A DNA stretch of 64,000 nt from CAZGUX01 sp046160045 (GTDB lineage Bacteria > Acidobacteriota > Terriglobia > Bryobacterales > Bryobacteraceae). Numbering within the stretch: the stretch's first letter is position 1; each line of letters starts with the position of its first letter. The stretch spans positions 1 through 64,000 of the forward strand of contig JBJXGR010000299.1 in the NCBI GenBank assembly GCA_046160045.1, in the 5' to 3' direction. The position numbers were made by a program, and so were the translations under genes. Positions 35,490-43,968 of this stretch are shown here, piece by piece. The notes beneath the pieces are model-generated. The model was not told the origin of the DNA. It saw only the letters and a program-made list of their open reading frames with translations, and did no database searches.

Positions 35490-37046
35490 TCAATTCGGCC
35501 GGGCCGCGTACCCGGCCCGCGTGCGCACCCGCGCTCCCGGACGATTCACCCGAACCTCCACCGGGCGCCAGCGTCCATCGAAGTTCTGGTCCTTGGGGTA
35601 GTAGGCGACCGTGTACACGCTTCGCAGCTCAGCGGCCAACTGCGGATAAACCGGATCGAGTTCGCGGATGGAGTTCGCGCGAAACAACCGGCCTCCCGAA
35701 GCCGCGGCCAGTTCCTGCATTCGCTCCTCCGCCCGCCTGGCCCACCCGGGCGGAGGCACCTTGTCGAAAGGGCTGAGCACGATCGGATAAATGAGCGTGT
35801 CCATCAGGTCGGCTGCCCGGCGCAGCTTTCGGAAACTCACCTCCGACGGCGTAACGACCCCCTGGATCTGGTTGTCCACGCCATCGCTCAGCACCACCAG
35901 CGCGTTTCGCTCTCCCGGCCGTTTACGGAGTTCCTCGGCGTAGGACATCACGATCGCGTCGTAAACAGGCGATCCGCCGCTGACATTGGGCAGGTGTTCG
36001 ATGGCCGCCTGCACCCTCCGCCGGTCGTTGGTCAACCGTTGTACGACGACGAACCGGTCTTCGGCCAGCGCGTAGGCCGCCACGCGATCGTGCGCCCGGG
36101 TCAGTTCGATCAGCTTGCGCGACGCCTCCTTCATGGCGTCGCGATCCCGGCGGGTGCTTCCGCTCAGGTCCATCAGGAACGCCAGGTTGAACGGCACCTC
36201 CTCCGCGCTCGCGAAGGTCACCTGCTGGGGCGCCTTATTCTCGAAGACTTCGAAGTCTGCCGCTTTCAACCCCGTCATCGGCTGTCCGCTGGAATCGAAC
36301 ACGGCCACGCTCAGGTTCACCAGGCGCACATCGGACCGGAATACCGCCAGGCCATCGTCGGCGCCTTTTGGCTGTGACGGCGCCGGCGCCGCCGCGGGAT
36401 GCGCCCGCGTCGCCGTGAGGATCCCTTCCAGAATCTCCGGCGCCTGCCAGTGCATCTTCACCGGCGAGTCCTCCGGAATGGGCGCGTCGCTCAAGGTCAG
36501 GCTCTTCGGCGCGGTTGCCTGAATGAGGATGCGCCCATAAGCAATCCGCCCCTGGGGCAAGGTGTCGCGCAGAAACCAGCCCTCTTCGACCTTCTTGTGC
36601 GAGAACTTGAAGCCCGCCGGCGTCATTACCGAAGCCGGTTCCTGCTTCGCGAGCATCTCGATCCGGGTGCCTGCCCACGGCGCGGAGATCTGGATGCCCC
36701 CCTTTTCGGTGATCAGTGCCGCTTGGAAAAAACCGGAGACGGTAATATCTCCCGTGTCCGTCTTGGCCTCCAGGGCAAGACCGTAGGGCAACTCCAGTTG
36801 AAGGTCGACGCGCGCACCGTCGCTCGGCCGGCACTCCACCAATACGAACTGCTCTTTCCGCGTCACGGAAACGTCATCGTCGCGGGCAGCCCGGTCCGGA
36901 CTCGTTCGCGAGATGCGCAATTGGGGGCTTGCCGTCACCTTGGCGCTGATGTTGCCGGTGGGATTCACCACGCGCACCGTGGCGGCGTCGGCGGCCTGGC
37001 CGGCGATCCATGCCAGAGACAAGACAATGACAGGCCCGGGTCGCAC
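35490..37046 (-). CDS. VWFA-related Acidobacterial-domain protein
   Basis: A 518-residue exported protein: signal peptide MRPGPVIVLSLAWIAGQAADA, an N-terminal part with adhesin-like beta strands (about 25-200), then a von Willebrand A domain. The metal-adhesion site FLMDLSGSTRRD gives the DxSxS pattern, and VVLSDGVDNQ supplies the later Asp. The AVFDSSGQPMTGLKAADFEVFE lead-in, here cited as GLKAADFEVFENK, is the hallmark of the phylum-specific VWFA family (TIGR03436 type). Its role is unknown, probably protein-protein or surface binding. It is convergent with the broken amidohydrolase, one base apart. Confidence 0.88.
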   Translation of the reverse strand: MRPGPVIVLSLAWIAGQAADAATVRVVNPTGNISAKVTASPQLRISRTSPDRAARDDDVSVTRKEQFVLVECRPSDGARVDLQLELPYGLALEAKTDTGDITVSGFFQAALITEKGGIQISAPWAGTRIEMLAKQEPASVMTPAGFKFSHKKVEEGWFLRDTLPQGRIAYGRILIQATAPKSLTLSDAPIPEDSPVKMHWQAPEILEGILTATRAHPAAAPAPSQPKGADDGLAVFRSDVRLVNLSVAVFDSSGQPMTGLKAADFEVFENKAPQQVTFASAEEVPFNLAFLMDLSGSTRRDRDAMKEASRKLIELTRAHDRVAAYALAEDRFVVVQRLTNDRRRVQAAIEHLPNVSGGSPVYDAIVMSYAEELRKRPGERNALVVLSDGVDNQIQGVVTPSEVSFRKLRRAADLMDTLIYPIVLSPFDKVPPPGWARRAEERMQELAAASGGRLFRANSIRELDPVYPQLAAELRSVYTVAYYPKDQNFDGRWRPVEVRVNRPGARVRTRAGYAARPN

Positions 37047-37171
37047 CTAACCGCCGATCATAGCACCGGCGCGGAACCCTGCCACCTGCGATAACGATAG
37101 CCGGAGGATTCGTTCCGTTCATAGCTCCCGTCCTCTTCATCCGCCCGGCAGGACGACGGATCGGATCTGGC

Positions 37172-39700
37172 TCATCGTGTACCGGCGGCTTCCCTCGCGA
37201 GCCGCCGGTACACCTCGCGGGCTTCTTCGTACTGCGAGAAGATGTGCCGCTTCTCCGCCTCCGACCGCCACAGCGTCCACTTCTGGGTGTCTTTTTCCAG
37301 GATGTCCATCCAACGCAGAAAGTATTCGGCCGCCGTACGGTCGCGGATCTTCCGCTCCCCCACGTAGACGCGAACGGCGTTCGTTCCGGCCAGTTGATAG
37401 CGCGAGTCGAACCATTCTTCATGCGGCCCTTCAGCCGAGAGCGAGAACCAGTCGCTGTCGGCGACGCGGATCGTTTCGCGGAACCGCGTTACCGGCAAAG
37501 TCACCGGGATCTCGCGAAGCACGCCCTTCCGCGAGTACAGCACCACGCGCGAGAGCGGCGCGATCGAGCGGGCCGAGCCTTTGAGCACCACCTGGCCGCC
37601 CGACGGCGGCAGGTGAATCCGCTCCCCGGCAATGCGGCCGTTCACGCGGAACTCGAGCAGCGGGCCCGTCGAGAAGAACGTGTGACCCTTGCGGACGCCC
37701 TCCACCCATGCTTCCGCCGTGAACGGCCCGTCCAGGTGCACGAACGTGCGGATCAGGCCGACGATGCGAAACCGCTGCAGGTCGTTGATCGAATCGTCGC
37801 CGCCCACCGGCGTCAGGGCGATGCCGTTGTTCAAGACACGCTGCCAGACGGCCATCTGGCCGCTCACCGCGTTCGACCACTCCAGGGCATCGAGCGTTCC
37901 CAGCGCGACGTCCACTGCGAAGGCCTTCGTGCCCAGCCCCCCGCTCTCCACCGGGTCGCTGTCGCCAAACGGATGCACGTAGGCCGTAATGCCGCCTTGC
38001 GCCCTGGCCTTGCGGAACATGTCGACGTTGCTGGGGTACAGGCTGTCGATCGCCGTCCCTTCGTACCCGTTGGCAAACGGCGCGATCAGATGGTCGCGCA
38101 ATCCCATCAGGAACGAGTGGCCGTGATAGGCCGGCCGGTATTCTTCGCCGAACAGCACTTCGACTCCGGGCACGGGCCGCTTGAGCGGCCAGGCGCGCCC
38201 GCCCTGGCGAAAGTAGCCGACGTCGTGGATGCGGTGATCCTTATTCGAGATGGTGGCGTGCGCCAGGTGCACGTCTTCGGCGGCGGCCATCGCCGCCAGC
38301 GACTCGGGAGTGTTGCGGACGTTGCCGCCGTAGTTCATGTGCACGTGGGTCGACCCGCTGTACCAGCCGCGAGCGGGCATGTCGATCAGGCGCCTTAGCC
38401 TCAGCGTCACCCGGTTCACCTGGCCCGCGCGCACGTCGATCTCCTGCCGTGCCGGTACGTATTCGTACCCGTGCACCGCTTCCACCGTCATCCGGCCCGT
38501 GGGAACATCCACTCGCGACTCGCCCGCCGTGTGAAAGCAGTGCCGCCCGGCTTGTCCGACACGCGAGAACGCCTCCGGCGGCGCGTAAAACTTGCCGTCT
38601 GGGGCTTCTCCCATGATGCGCGCCGGAATCGGCCGGCCGGCGGCATCGGTCACGCGGATGACCAATTCGCCCATCGGGCGCCGCCACACCCGCCTGGTGA
38701 TGGCGATCTTCTTCCGCGCCCCACCGTAGGTTTCGAGCACGTACAACCAGGGCAGTCCGTCCTCGTTCGAGATGTACGCAATCTGTTCTCCGTCCGGCGA
38801 CCAGCGCGGGTGGAAGTCTTCGAATTTCCCAAACGTGAGTTTGTAGGGGTGCCCGCCGGTGACTGGCACCAGATACAGGTGATGCCACTCGTCGGCCGAT
38901 CCGCCCGTGGACGAATAGAGGACCCGCCTGCCGTCCGGCGAAACATGAGGGCGTGTCCGGTACAGGGTCTGCTCACGTAGGATCGGCCGTCCCGCCTCCA
39001 TCGCATCGGGTCGGGCCGGTACGCGCCACAGGTCGCCGGACCCCAGCGACACGCCGCGATTCGACACCAGGTACAGTTCCTTGCCGTCCGGGCTCCAGGA
39101 TGGCTGCGTGTGCATGTCCCAGCGCCCGAAGTACGGCCGCTCGCCGCCGAACTCGTGATCGCGCGTGATCGCGACCTCGGGACCGGCCCAGCGCCCGTCG
39201 CGCATCTCCCGCACATAGACGTTGAAATACCCGCGGGGCGCCGTGGAGACATAAGCCAGCCTTCCGCCATCCGGTGAAAAGACCGGGTCCAGGTAGATCT
39301 GATCGCCGCTCGTGAGGTGGCGCGATTCGCCCGTCGCCACCTCGACGATCTTCAACTGAATGCGCTGCCCGTCGTCGTCCGCCGTGTAGACGATCCACCT
39401 CCCATCGGGCGACCACGTCGGCGCCGAGGCGTACTCACGGTCGACGGTGATTTCGATCGCTTCCCCGGTGGCGGGGTTCACCTTCCAGATGGCCCCCTGC
39501 ATTCCCACGGCGATCCACTTCCCGTCCGGTGACCAGCACGGCGCCCACGGTCCCGAGGAAGGCGCCGGTGGGAAATAGTAGTTCCACATGTACGGCGTTC
39601 CGTGTCTGGAACTCGCGTAGTTTTTCGGGTCGTGAGGCACAATCGCCGGCCCCGCGGCCAAGGTCAGAGCCTGGAAGATCCAGAGTGTCAGGTACCGCAT
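37172..39700 (-). CDS. TolB-type beta-propeller fused to CehA/McbA-family metallohydrolase
   Basis: The start at 39700 gives a signal peptide MRYLTLWIFQALTLAAG. Residues about 50-350 hold at least five WSPDGKW-type repeats (WSPDGKWIAVG, WSPDGRWIVYTA, FSPDGGRLAYVS, WSPDGKELYLVS, WSPDGEQIAYIS), a TolB-like propeller. A small beta domain follows, then a PHP/CehA hydrolase with the metal motif STHVHMN (about residue 480), a GGITAYVHPFG segment and VGGDDSIND. CehA hydrolyses carbaryl, but most relatives have unknown substrates. The propeller may deliver substrate or bind a partner. Divergent from 39789. Confidence 0.82.
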   Translation of the reverse strand: MRYLTLWIFQALTLAAGPAIVPHDPKNYASSRHGTPYMWNYYFPPAPSSGPWAPCWSPDGKWIAVGMQGAIWKVNPATGEAIEITVDREYASAPTWSPDGRWIVYTADDDGQRIQLKIVEVATGESRHLTSGDQIYLDPVFSPDGGRLAYVSTAPRGYFNVYVREMRDGRWAGPEVAITRDHEFGGERPYFGRWDMHTQPSWSPDGKELYLVSNRGVSLGSGDLWRVPARPDAMEAGRPILREQTLYRTRPHVSPDGRRVLYSSTGGSADEWHHLYLVPVTGGHPYKLTFGKFEDFHPRWSPDGEQIAYISNEDGLPWLYVLETYGGARKKIAITRRVWRRPMGELVIRVTDAAGRPIPARIMGEAPDGKFYAPPEAFSRVGQAGRHCFHTAGESRVDVPTGRMTVEAVHGYEYVPARQEIDVRAGQVNRVTLRLRRLIDMPARGWYSGSTHVHMNYGGNVRNTPESLAAMAAAEDVHLAHATISNKDHRIHDVGYFRQGGRAWPLKRPVPGVEVLFGEEYRPAYHGHSFLMGLRDHLIAPFANGYEGTAIDSLYPSNVDMFRKARAQGGITAYVHPFGDSDPVESGGLGTKAFAVDVALGTLDALEWSNAVSGQMAVWQRVLNNGIALTPVGGDDSINDLQRFRIVGLIRTFVHLDGPFTAEAWVEGVRKGHTFFSTGPLLEFRVNGRIAGERIHLPPSGGQVVLKGSARSIAPLSRVVLYSRKGVLREIPVTLPVTRFRETIRVADSDWFSLSAEGPHEEWFDSRYQLAGTNAVRVYVGERKIRDRTAAEYFLRWMDILEKDTQKWTLWRSEAEKRHIFSQYEEAREVYRRLAREAAGTR

Positions 39701-39788
39701 TCTCACCGAAGCTATCACGTCGACCATCTCGATTGGATACCCGATAGGGTGCGGTCCCCATCCCCGCGATAGAATCGCTCCATCACCG

Positions 39789-41405
39789 ATGAATCGACGC
39801 TCCTTCCTCGTCACCGTCGCCGCAACACCGCTGGCCTCCGCGCGCGAGCGCGCCCTGGTCGCCCACTGGCCGCTGAAGCAGGATGCCCAAGACCTCTCCG
39901 GGAACAACCTTCACGGCGCGGCGCGGCACGTCGCGTTTTCCCCCGAGGGCGCTTCCTTCAACGGACGCGACTCCATCATCGAAGTGCCCGACGCTCCGGC
40001 CCTTCGCCTGGGAACCGGCGACTTCACCCTCTCCGCGCATTTGTTCACCGAGCCCGATCTCGACGACGTCGTGGGCAGCATTGCGTCCCAGTACGATCCG
40101 GCCACCCGCCGCGGGCTCACCCTGAGCGTAAAAGACAACTGCGTCACGACCGCGCAGTCCAACCATCGCAACCTGCACTTCGGCATCGACAATGGGCGCC
40201 ACGACCAACAGTGGACCCCTTGCGGCCGCCCGGGCAACTCCGTTTACGACATGGCGCTGTGCGTCCACCGCGGCGAATTGTTCGCCGGCACGTGTGAGCC
40301 CGGTCCGGGCGAGTCCGGTCACGTATATCGGTACGCGGGCGACGGCCGCTGGATCGACTGCGGCCGTCCCGACGCCTGTAACGCCATCTCCTCGCTCGCC
40401 TCCTGGAACGGCCACCTCTACGCCGGCAGCGCGAAATACCGGCTCGCCGGCTCATCGCTTGCTGAGTCCGAAAACCCCCACCTCGGCGGCAAAGTCTTCC
40501 GCTACGAAGCAGACGGACGATGGGCCGACTGCGGAAAACTGGGCCAGTCACCCGCCGTCGCCTGCCTGACGGTGTTCAAGGGCAAACTCTACGCAAGCTC
40601 GCTCTACGCTCCCGCGGGCACCTTTCGTTACGAGGGCGGCCGGGAATGGGTGGACTGTGGAACGCCGCAGGGATTGCGCGTCGAGGCGATGGCCGTCTAC
40701 AACGGCCACCTGTTCGGCACCGGATACGACAAGGGCCAGATCTACAAGTATCTCGGCGGACGCGAGTGGGCGATTGTCGGCACGCTCCCCAACACGACGC
40801 AGACCTACGGCTTCGCGATCTACCAGGGCCGTCTCTACGTCTCCACCTGGCCGGGTGCGACGGTCTTTCGCTTCGAGGGCGACGATCGTTGGACCGCGGT
40901 CGGCAAACCAGGAGACGAGAAGGAATCGATGGCCCTGGCGGTGTACAACGGCAAGATGTACGTCGGCACGCTGCCGCTCGCCGAGGTCCACCGCTACGAA
41001 ACCGAGGGCCGCTGGACCCGCATGGCGCAACTCGACACAACCCCCAACGTGCGCTACCGCCGCGCCTGGTCGATGGCGGTCTTTCAGGGCAAGCTCTTTT
41101 GCGGCACCCTGCCTTCCGGAGGCGTTTTCTCGATGGAAGCCGGACGGAACTCGACCGACGACCGGGAACTGGCTCCAGGCTGGCGTCACATCGCCGCGGT
41201 TCGCGCGGGCAACCGTTTGCGGTTGTATGTCGGCGGCGTCGAAGTAGCCGCCTCGTCAACCTTCGCTCGCGCGGACTACGATCTCACCAACAAAAAGCCC
41301 CTCTTGCTTGGGTCCGGCGACCACGATCATCTCCTCGGCCGCCTGCGCGACGTCCGTCTCTATCGGCGGGCGCTCAGCATTCAGGAGATCGGCTCGCTCG
41401 CCTAA
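39789..41405 (+). CDS. LamG-fold protein with an inserted seven-repeat beta-propeller
   Basis: A 538-residue Tat-exported protein (leader MNRRSFLVTVAATPLASARE). Residues about 20-130 are the first half of a LamG/concanavalin-like fold (LVAHWPLKQDAQDLSGNN, FNGRDSIIEVPD). The second half appears only at about 475-535 (GWRHIAAVRAGNRLRLYVGG, LRDVRLYRRALSIQEI). Between them lie seven repeats of about 45-50 residues, each with a NGHLYAG-like strand and a WxDCGxP-like strand end. This suggests a seven-bladed propeller nested in one LamG domain. It probably binds carbohydrate in the periplasm; no catalytic site is evident. Confidence 0.8.
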   Translation: MNRRSFLVTVAATPLASARERALVAHWPLKQDAQDLSGNNLHGAARHVAFSPEGASFNGRDSIIEVPDAPALRLGTGDFTLSAHLFTEPDLDDVVGSIASQYDPATRRGLTLSVKDNCVTTAQSNHRNLHFGIDNGRHDQQWTPCGRPGNSVYDMALCVHRGELFAGTCEPGPGESGHVYRYAGDGRWIDCGRPDACNAISSLASWNGHLYAGSAKYRLAGSSLAESENPHLGGKVFRYEADGRWADCGKLGQSPAVACLTVFKGKLYASSLYAPAGTFRYEGGREWVDCGTPQGLRVEAMAVYNGHLFGTGYDKGQIYKYLGGREWAIVGTLPNTTQTYGFAIYQGRLYVSTWPGATVFRFEGDDRWTAVGKPGDEKESMALAVYNGKMYVGTLPLAEVHRYETEGRWTRMAQLDTTPNVRYRRAWSMAVFQGKLFCGTLPSGGVFSMEAGRNSTDDRELAPGWRHIAAVRAGNRLRLYVGGVEVAASSTFARADYDLTNKKPLLLGSGDHDHLLGRLRDVRLYRRALSIQEIGSLA

Positions 41406-41431
41406 CGCTGAACAGTCCTCCCAGATCCGAA

Positions 41432-41490
41432 CCGCGGCCGGAAGGCCGCGGACAGTCGGGCCGCCGACAGTCGGGCCGCCGACAGTCAGG
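41432..41490. repeat. GNRA-loop hairpin and 15-bp tandem repeat between convergent genes
   Basis: A perfect eight-pair hairpin CCGCGGCC/GGCCGCGG closes on a GGAA loop (41432-41451). It is followed by two and two-thirds copies of GACAGTCGGGCCGCC (41451-41490), the last overlapping the stop of the minus-strand gene. The hairpin could act as a bidirectional terminator, but there is no T-tract. Confidence 0.65.
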
Positions 41491-42082
41491 CGTCCGCGCG
41501 CGGTTCCGCCATCGCCCGTGCCATCGCTTGTTTGGAATCCTCGGCGAAGCGTTTCTGCAACGAACGCGCAATCAGATAAGCCACCTTCGCCAGCGGATGC
41601 CTTGGCCTTGAAAACGACACCAGATCGTACCAGACGGAATTGTCGTCGACGTGCAACTCGATCAGGAAGCGTTCTTCCCCGCACATGGCGTGATCGGGCA
41701 GCGTTCCGTACGCGAACCCGTAGCGCCGCCGTATCTCCGTTTCCTCGTCCAGGACGTACACGATTCTGGCCGGATGCGTGGACCAGATGCCGAAATGCCT
41801 GGCGGCCACCGCGACCACCAGGCCGGCCTCGATCCCGGCTGCCGGAGGGATCACCTCCGTCCAACCCGTGGCGAACATGACCCATCGGCGGAGGGCTTCG
41901 CAAGCCCACGTGTAGGCCTCAGGCCCCCAGCCAATCCGAAGGCGGTGATGGTCGCCACGAAATCCGGGCGGCACGCGCTCTACCCGGGTTGCCCCCTCGT
42001 CACGGTAGGAGAGGGGCGCCTCGCGCTGGGATTTCAGAAACGATTCCATCTGCTCATCGGTCGAACGGGTCAGGCTGAACAT
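41486..42082 (-). CDS. DUF1990 family protein
   Basis: A 198-residue protein with the DUF1990 pattern: GFRGDHHRLRIGWG near the start, AYTWACEALRRW, GLVVAVAARHFGIWS and YGTLPDHAMCGEERFLIE, quoted in part. The start at 42082 is chosen because the family begins shortly before STDEQMESFL; longer in-frame extensions read as noncoding. The family is found in plants and bacteria and resembles a START-like lipid-binding fold, with unknown function. It is convergent with the LamG-propeller gene and divergent from the TlpA-like gene. Confidence 0.85.
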   Translation of the reverse strand: MFSLTRSTDEQMESFLKSQREAPLSYRDEGATRVERVPPGFRGDHHRLRIGWGPEAYTWACEALRRWVMFATGWTEVIPPAAGIEAGLVVAVAARHFGIWSTHPARIVYVLDEETEIRRRYGFAYGTLPDHAMCGEERFLIELHVDDNSVWYDLVSFSRPRHPLAKVAYLIARSLQKRFAEDSKQAMARAMAEPRADA

Positions 42083-42196
42083 GGTCGGTTGGGGGGAACG
42101 GTGTCTCTTCGAGCTTACGACGTGGGCAGGTGAACCGGGAACCGCCCGGTGCGCGGCGTCACGGCGGCTGACGGCGGGAGGAGGCGCGAATCTCGC

Positions 42197-42202
42197 TATA
42201 AT
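42197..42202 (+). promoter_or_regulatory. -10 element close to the TlpA start codon
   Basis: A perfect TATAAT ends 10 bases before the ATG at 42213. Transcription would start near 42209, giving an almost leaderless message. No good -35 box is found at 16-18 bp, so the promoter may depend on an activator. No ribosome-binding sequence precedes the ATG within such a short leader. Confidence 0.45.
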
Positions 42203-42212
42203 CGACCAGTAG

Positions 42213-42824
42213 ATGACCTTGTTGCCGTGCATTCTGAGCCGTGGGCTGGGCGTTTCCCTACTCGCGCTGACATTGACGCTCTCGGCTTGCTCCGGCCAGG
42301 GGTCGGGAACGGGCCGGGCCCGGACGGCGTCCAAAGTTAAGGCTGACAAGGACCGCAAGGACGCGCCGGAGTTTTCGCTGAAGGACGCCGACGGCAGAGC
42401 GGTCCGGCTTGCTGACTACCGCGGTAAGGTGGTGCTGTTGAACTTCTGGGCGACCTGGTGCGGGCCCTGCAAGATCGAGATGCCCTGGTTCATCGACTTT
42501 GAGCGGAAATACAAGGATCGCGGATTCGCCGTGATCGGGATCTCGATGGACGAGGAAGGTTGGCAGGTGGTCAAACCGTTCATCACCGACATGGCGGTAA
42601 ACTACCGCATCCTGCAGGGTGACGACAAGACGGCCCAGTCGTATGGCGGCGTGGACGCGCTGCCGACTACTTTTCTCATCGATCGCGAAGGAAAGGTCGC
42701 GCACACGCTGGTGGGCTTGCATGGCCGGGACGAATTCGATCATGGAATCCAGGAATTGTTGGAGAGCCGCGCGGCTGGCGACCGTTCTGATGGCGGCCGC
42801 GGGCAACTTGCCCGCGCAAAGTAG
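42213..42824 (+). CDS. TlpA/ResA-like thioredoxin-fold lipoprotein
   Basis: Periplasmic thiol-disulfide protein of 203 residues. A lipoprotein signal (LLALTLTLSAC) anchors it to a membrane. The thioredoxin domain (about 50-185) has LLNFWATWCGPCKIEMPW with redox Cys83 and Cys86, and the cis-Pro region DALPTTFLID. Such proteins reduce cytochrome c or act in disulfide exchange. The next gene overlaps its last 83 bases and encodes a DsbD-alpha-like domain, which would be a natural electron donor or partner. No CcdA-type membrane reductase is in the window. Confidence 0.88.
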   Translation: MTLLPCILSRGLGVSLLALTLTLSACSGQGSGTGRARTASKVKADKDRKDAPEFSLKDADGRAVRLADYRGKVVLLNFWATWCGPCKIEMPWFIDFERKYKDRGFAVIGISMDEEGWQVVKPFITDMAVNYRILQGDDKTAQSYGGVDALPTTFLIDREGKVAHTLVGLHGRDEFDHGIQELLESRAAGDRSDGGRGQLARAK

Positions 42825-43224
42825 CGGCGTCCTCACGGTCGCTCCTCCCGCAAAACTCACGATCAAGCGCAACACGACGGCCGAGTTGAAGCTGACGTGC
42901 ACCTTGCGCGACGGCTATCACACCAACAGCCACACGCCGAGCGATCCGTACCTGGTTCCGCTCAAGCTGACGTGGGACTCAGGCGCTCTGGAAGCAGGTC
43001 AGACCGTCTACCCCAAGCCGCTGATGGAGAAGTACGACTTCACACCGAAGCCGCTCTCGGTGTTCACCGGGACGTTTGAAATCTCGAGCAGGTTCAAAGC
43101 GGCGGCGAACGCCGAGACGGGCCCCAACCAGATCAGCGGGAAACTGCGCTACCAGGCCTGCACCAAGGAGATGTGCCTGCCGCCCAAGACGGTGGAAGTG
43201 AAAGTCCCGGTGATCATCCAGTGA
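42742..43224 (+). CDS. Free-standing DsbD N-terminal (alpha) domain protein
   Basis: An exported 160-residue protein (leader MESRNCWRAARLATVLMAAAG, ending near LPAQ). The mature part is the immunoglobulin-like DsbD-alpha domain: GYHTNSHTPSDPYLVPLKL, then RYQACTKEMCLPP with Cys140 and Cys145. In E. coli DsbD the active cysteines are separated by five residues rather than four. The transmembrane and thioredoxin parts of DsbD are absent. The start at 42742 lies inside the TlpA-like gene in another frame, and the 83-base overlap suggests coupling. It is convergent with the next gene, with an 11-base overlap. Confidence 0.82.
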   Translation: MESRNCWRAARLATVLMAAAGNLPAQSSGVLTVAPPAKLTIKRNTTAELKLTCTLRDGYHTNSHTPSDPYLVPLKLTWDSGALEAGQTVYPKPLMEKYDFTPKPLSVFTGTFEISSRFKAAANAETGPNQISGKLRYQACTKEMCLPPKTVEVKVPVIIQ

Positions 43225-43915
43225 CAGTCAGCCGGAAGACGGTCCACAGGATCTTGATACCGGCGCGAACGCTCGCGCCCAGATTCCCGGAGACCTTGCT
43301 CACGCCGATGCGGCGGGCGTAACTGACGGGGACTTCTTCGACACGAAGGCGGCGCTTCAGCGCCAGGACCTGCATCTCGATGGTCCAGCCGTAGTTGCGG
43401 TCCCGCATGCCCAGGCGGTCGAGGTCGCAACGCCGGATGGCCCGGAAGGGACCGAGATCGGTGTACCGAAACCCGTAAAGAAGCCGGATGAGAAAGGTCG
43501 CGAGCCAGTTGCCGAAGCGCTGGTGAGGCATCAGGGCGCCTGGCTCGGCGCGGCCCAATTCGCGGGAACCGATGACCAGGTCGGCGCGTCCCTGAGCAAT
43601 GGGTTCGATCAGGCGTGCGGCTTCGGTCGGGTTGTCGCTCGAGTCGGCGTCCATGAACACCACAATGTCAATGTCCGGGGGTAGGGCGGCGATGGCGCGA
43701 AGGCAGGCCGCTCCGTATCCGCGCTCGGGTTCCCGGACCACGGTGGCGCCGTGGGAGCGGGCGATCTCCGCCGTCCGGTCGCGCGATCCGTTGTCGGCCA
43801 CCAGGATGATTCGGTAGAGGTCGCGCGGTATCCTGGAAAGAGTCACGCCGATCGCTTCTTCTTCGTCCAAAGCGGGGATAATCAACGCGGGGCTTGCCTG
43901 AGGATTCGCGGTCAT
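43214..43915 (-). CDS. Family 2 glycosyltransferase (dolichyl-phosphate mannose synthase-like)
   Basis: A 233-residue GT-A enzyme with LIIPALDEEEAIG at the N-terminus, ILVADNGSRDRTAEIA and the DxD motif FMDADSSDNP. The later LGPFRAIRR and YGWTIEMQVLA segments are typical of DPM1/polyprenyl-phosphate glucosyl- and mannosyltransferases. It probably charges a polyprenyl phosphate with a sugar from a nucleotide donor at the inner membrane. There are no C-terminal transmembrane helices. The start at 43915 precedes the family's first strand; it is divergent from signal peptidase. Confidence 0.87.
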   Translation of the reverse strand: MTANPQASPALIIPALDEEEAIGVTLSRIPRDLYRIILVADNGSRDRTAEIARSHGATVVREPERGYGAACLRAIAALPPDIDIVVFMDADSSDNPTEAARLIEPIAQGRADLVIGSRELGRAEPGALMPHQRFGNWLATFLIRLLYGFRYTDLGPFRAIRRCDLDRLGMRDRNYGWTIEMQVLALKRRLRVEEVPVSYARRIGVSKVSGNLGASVRAGIKILWTVFRLTVTG

Positions 43916-43968
43916 GATAAAAATCGAGTTCCAGCCGTCCTTCGCCTGGAGCCGTCGAAAGTCAGCGA

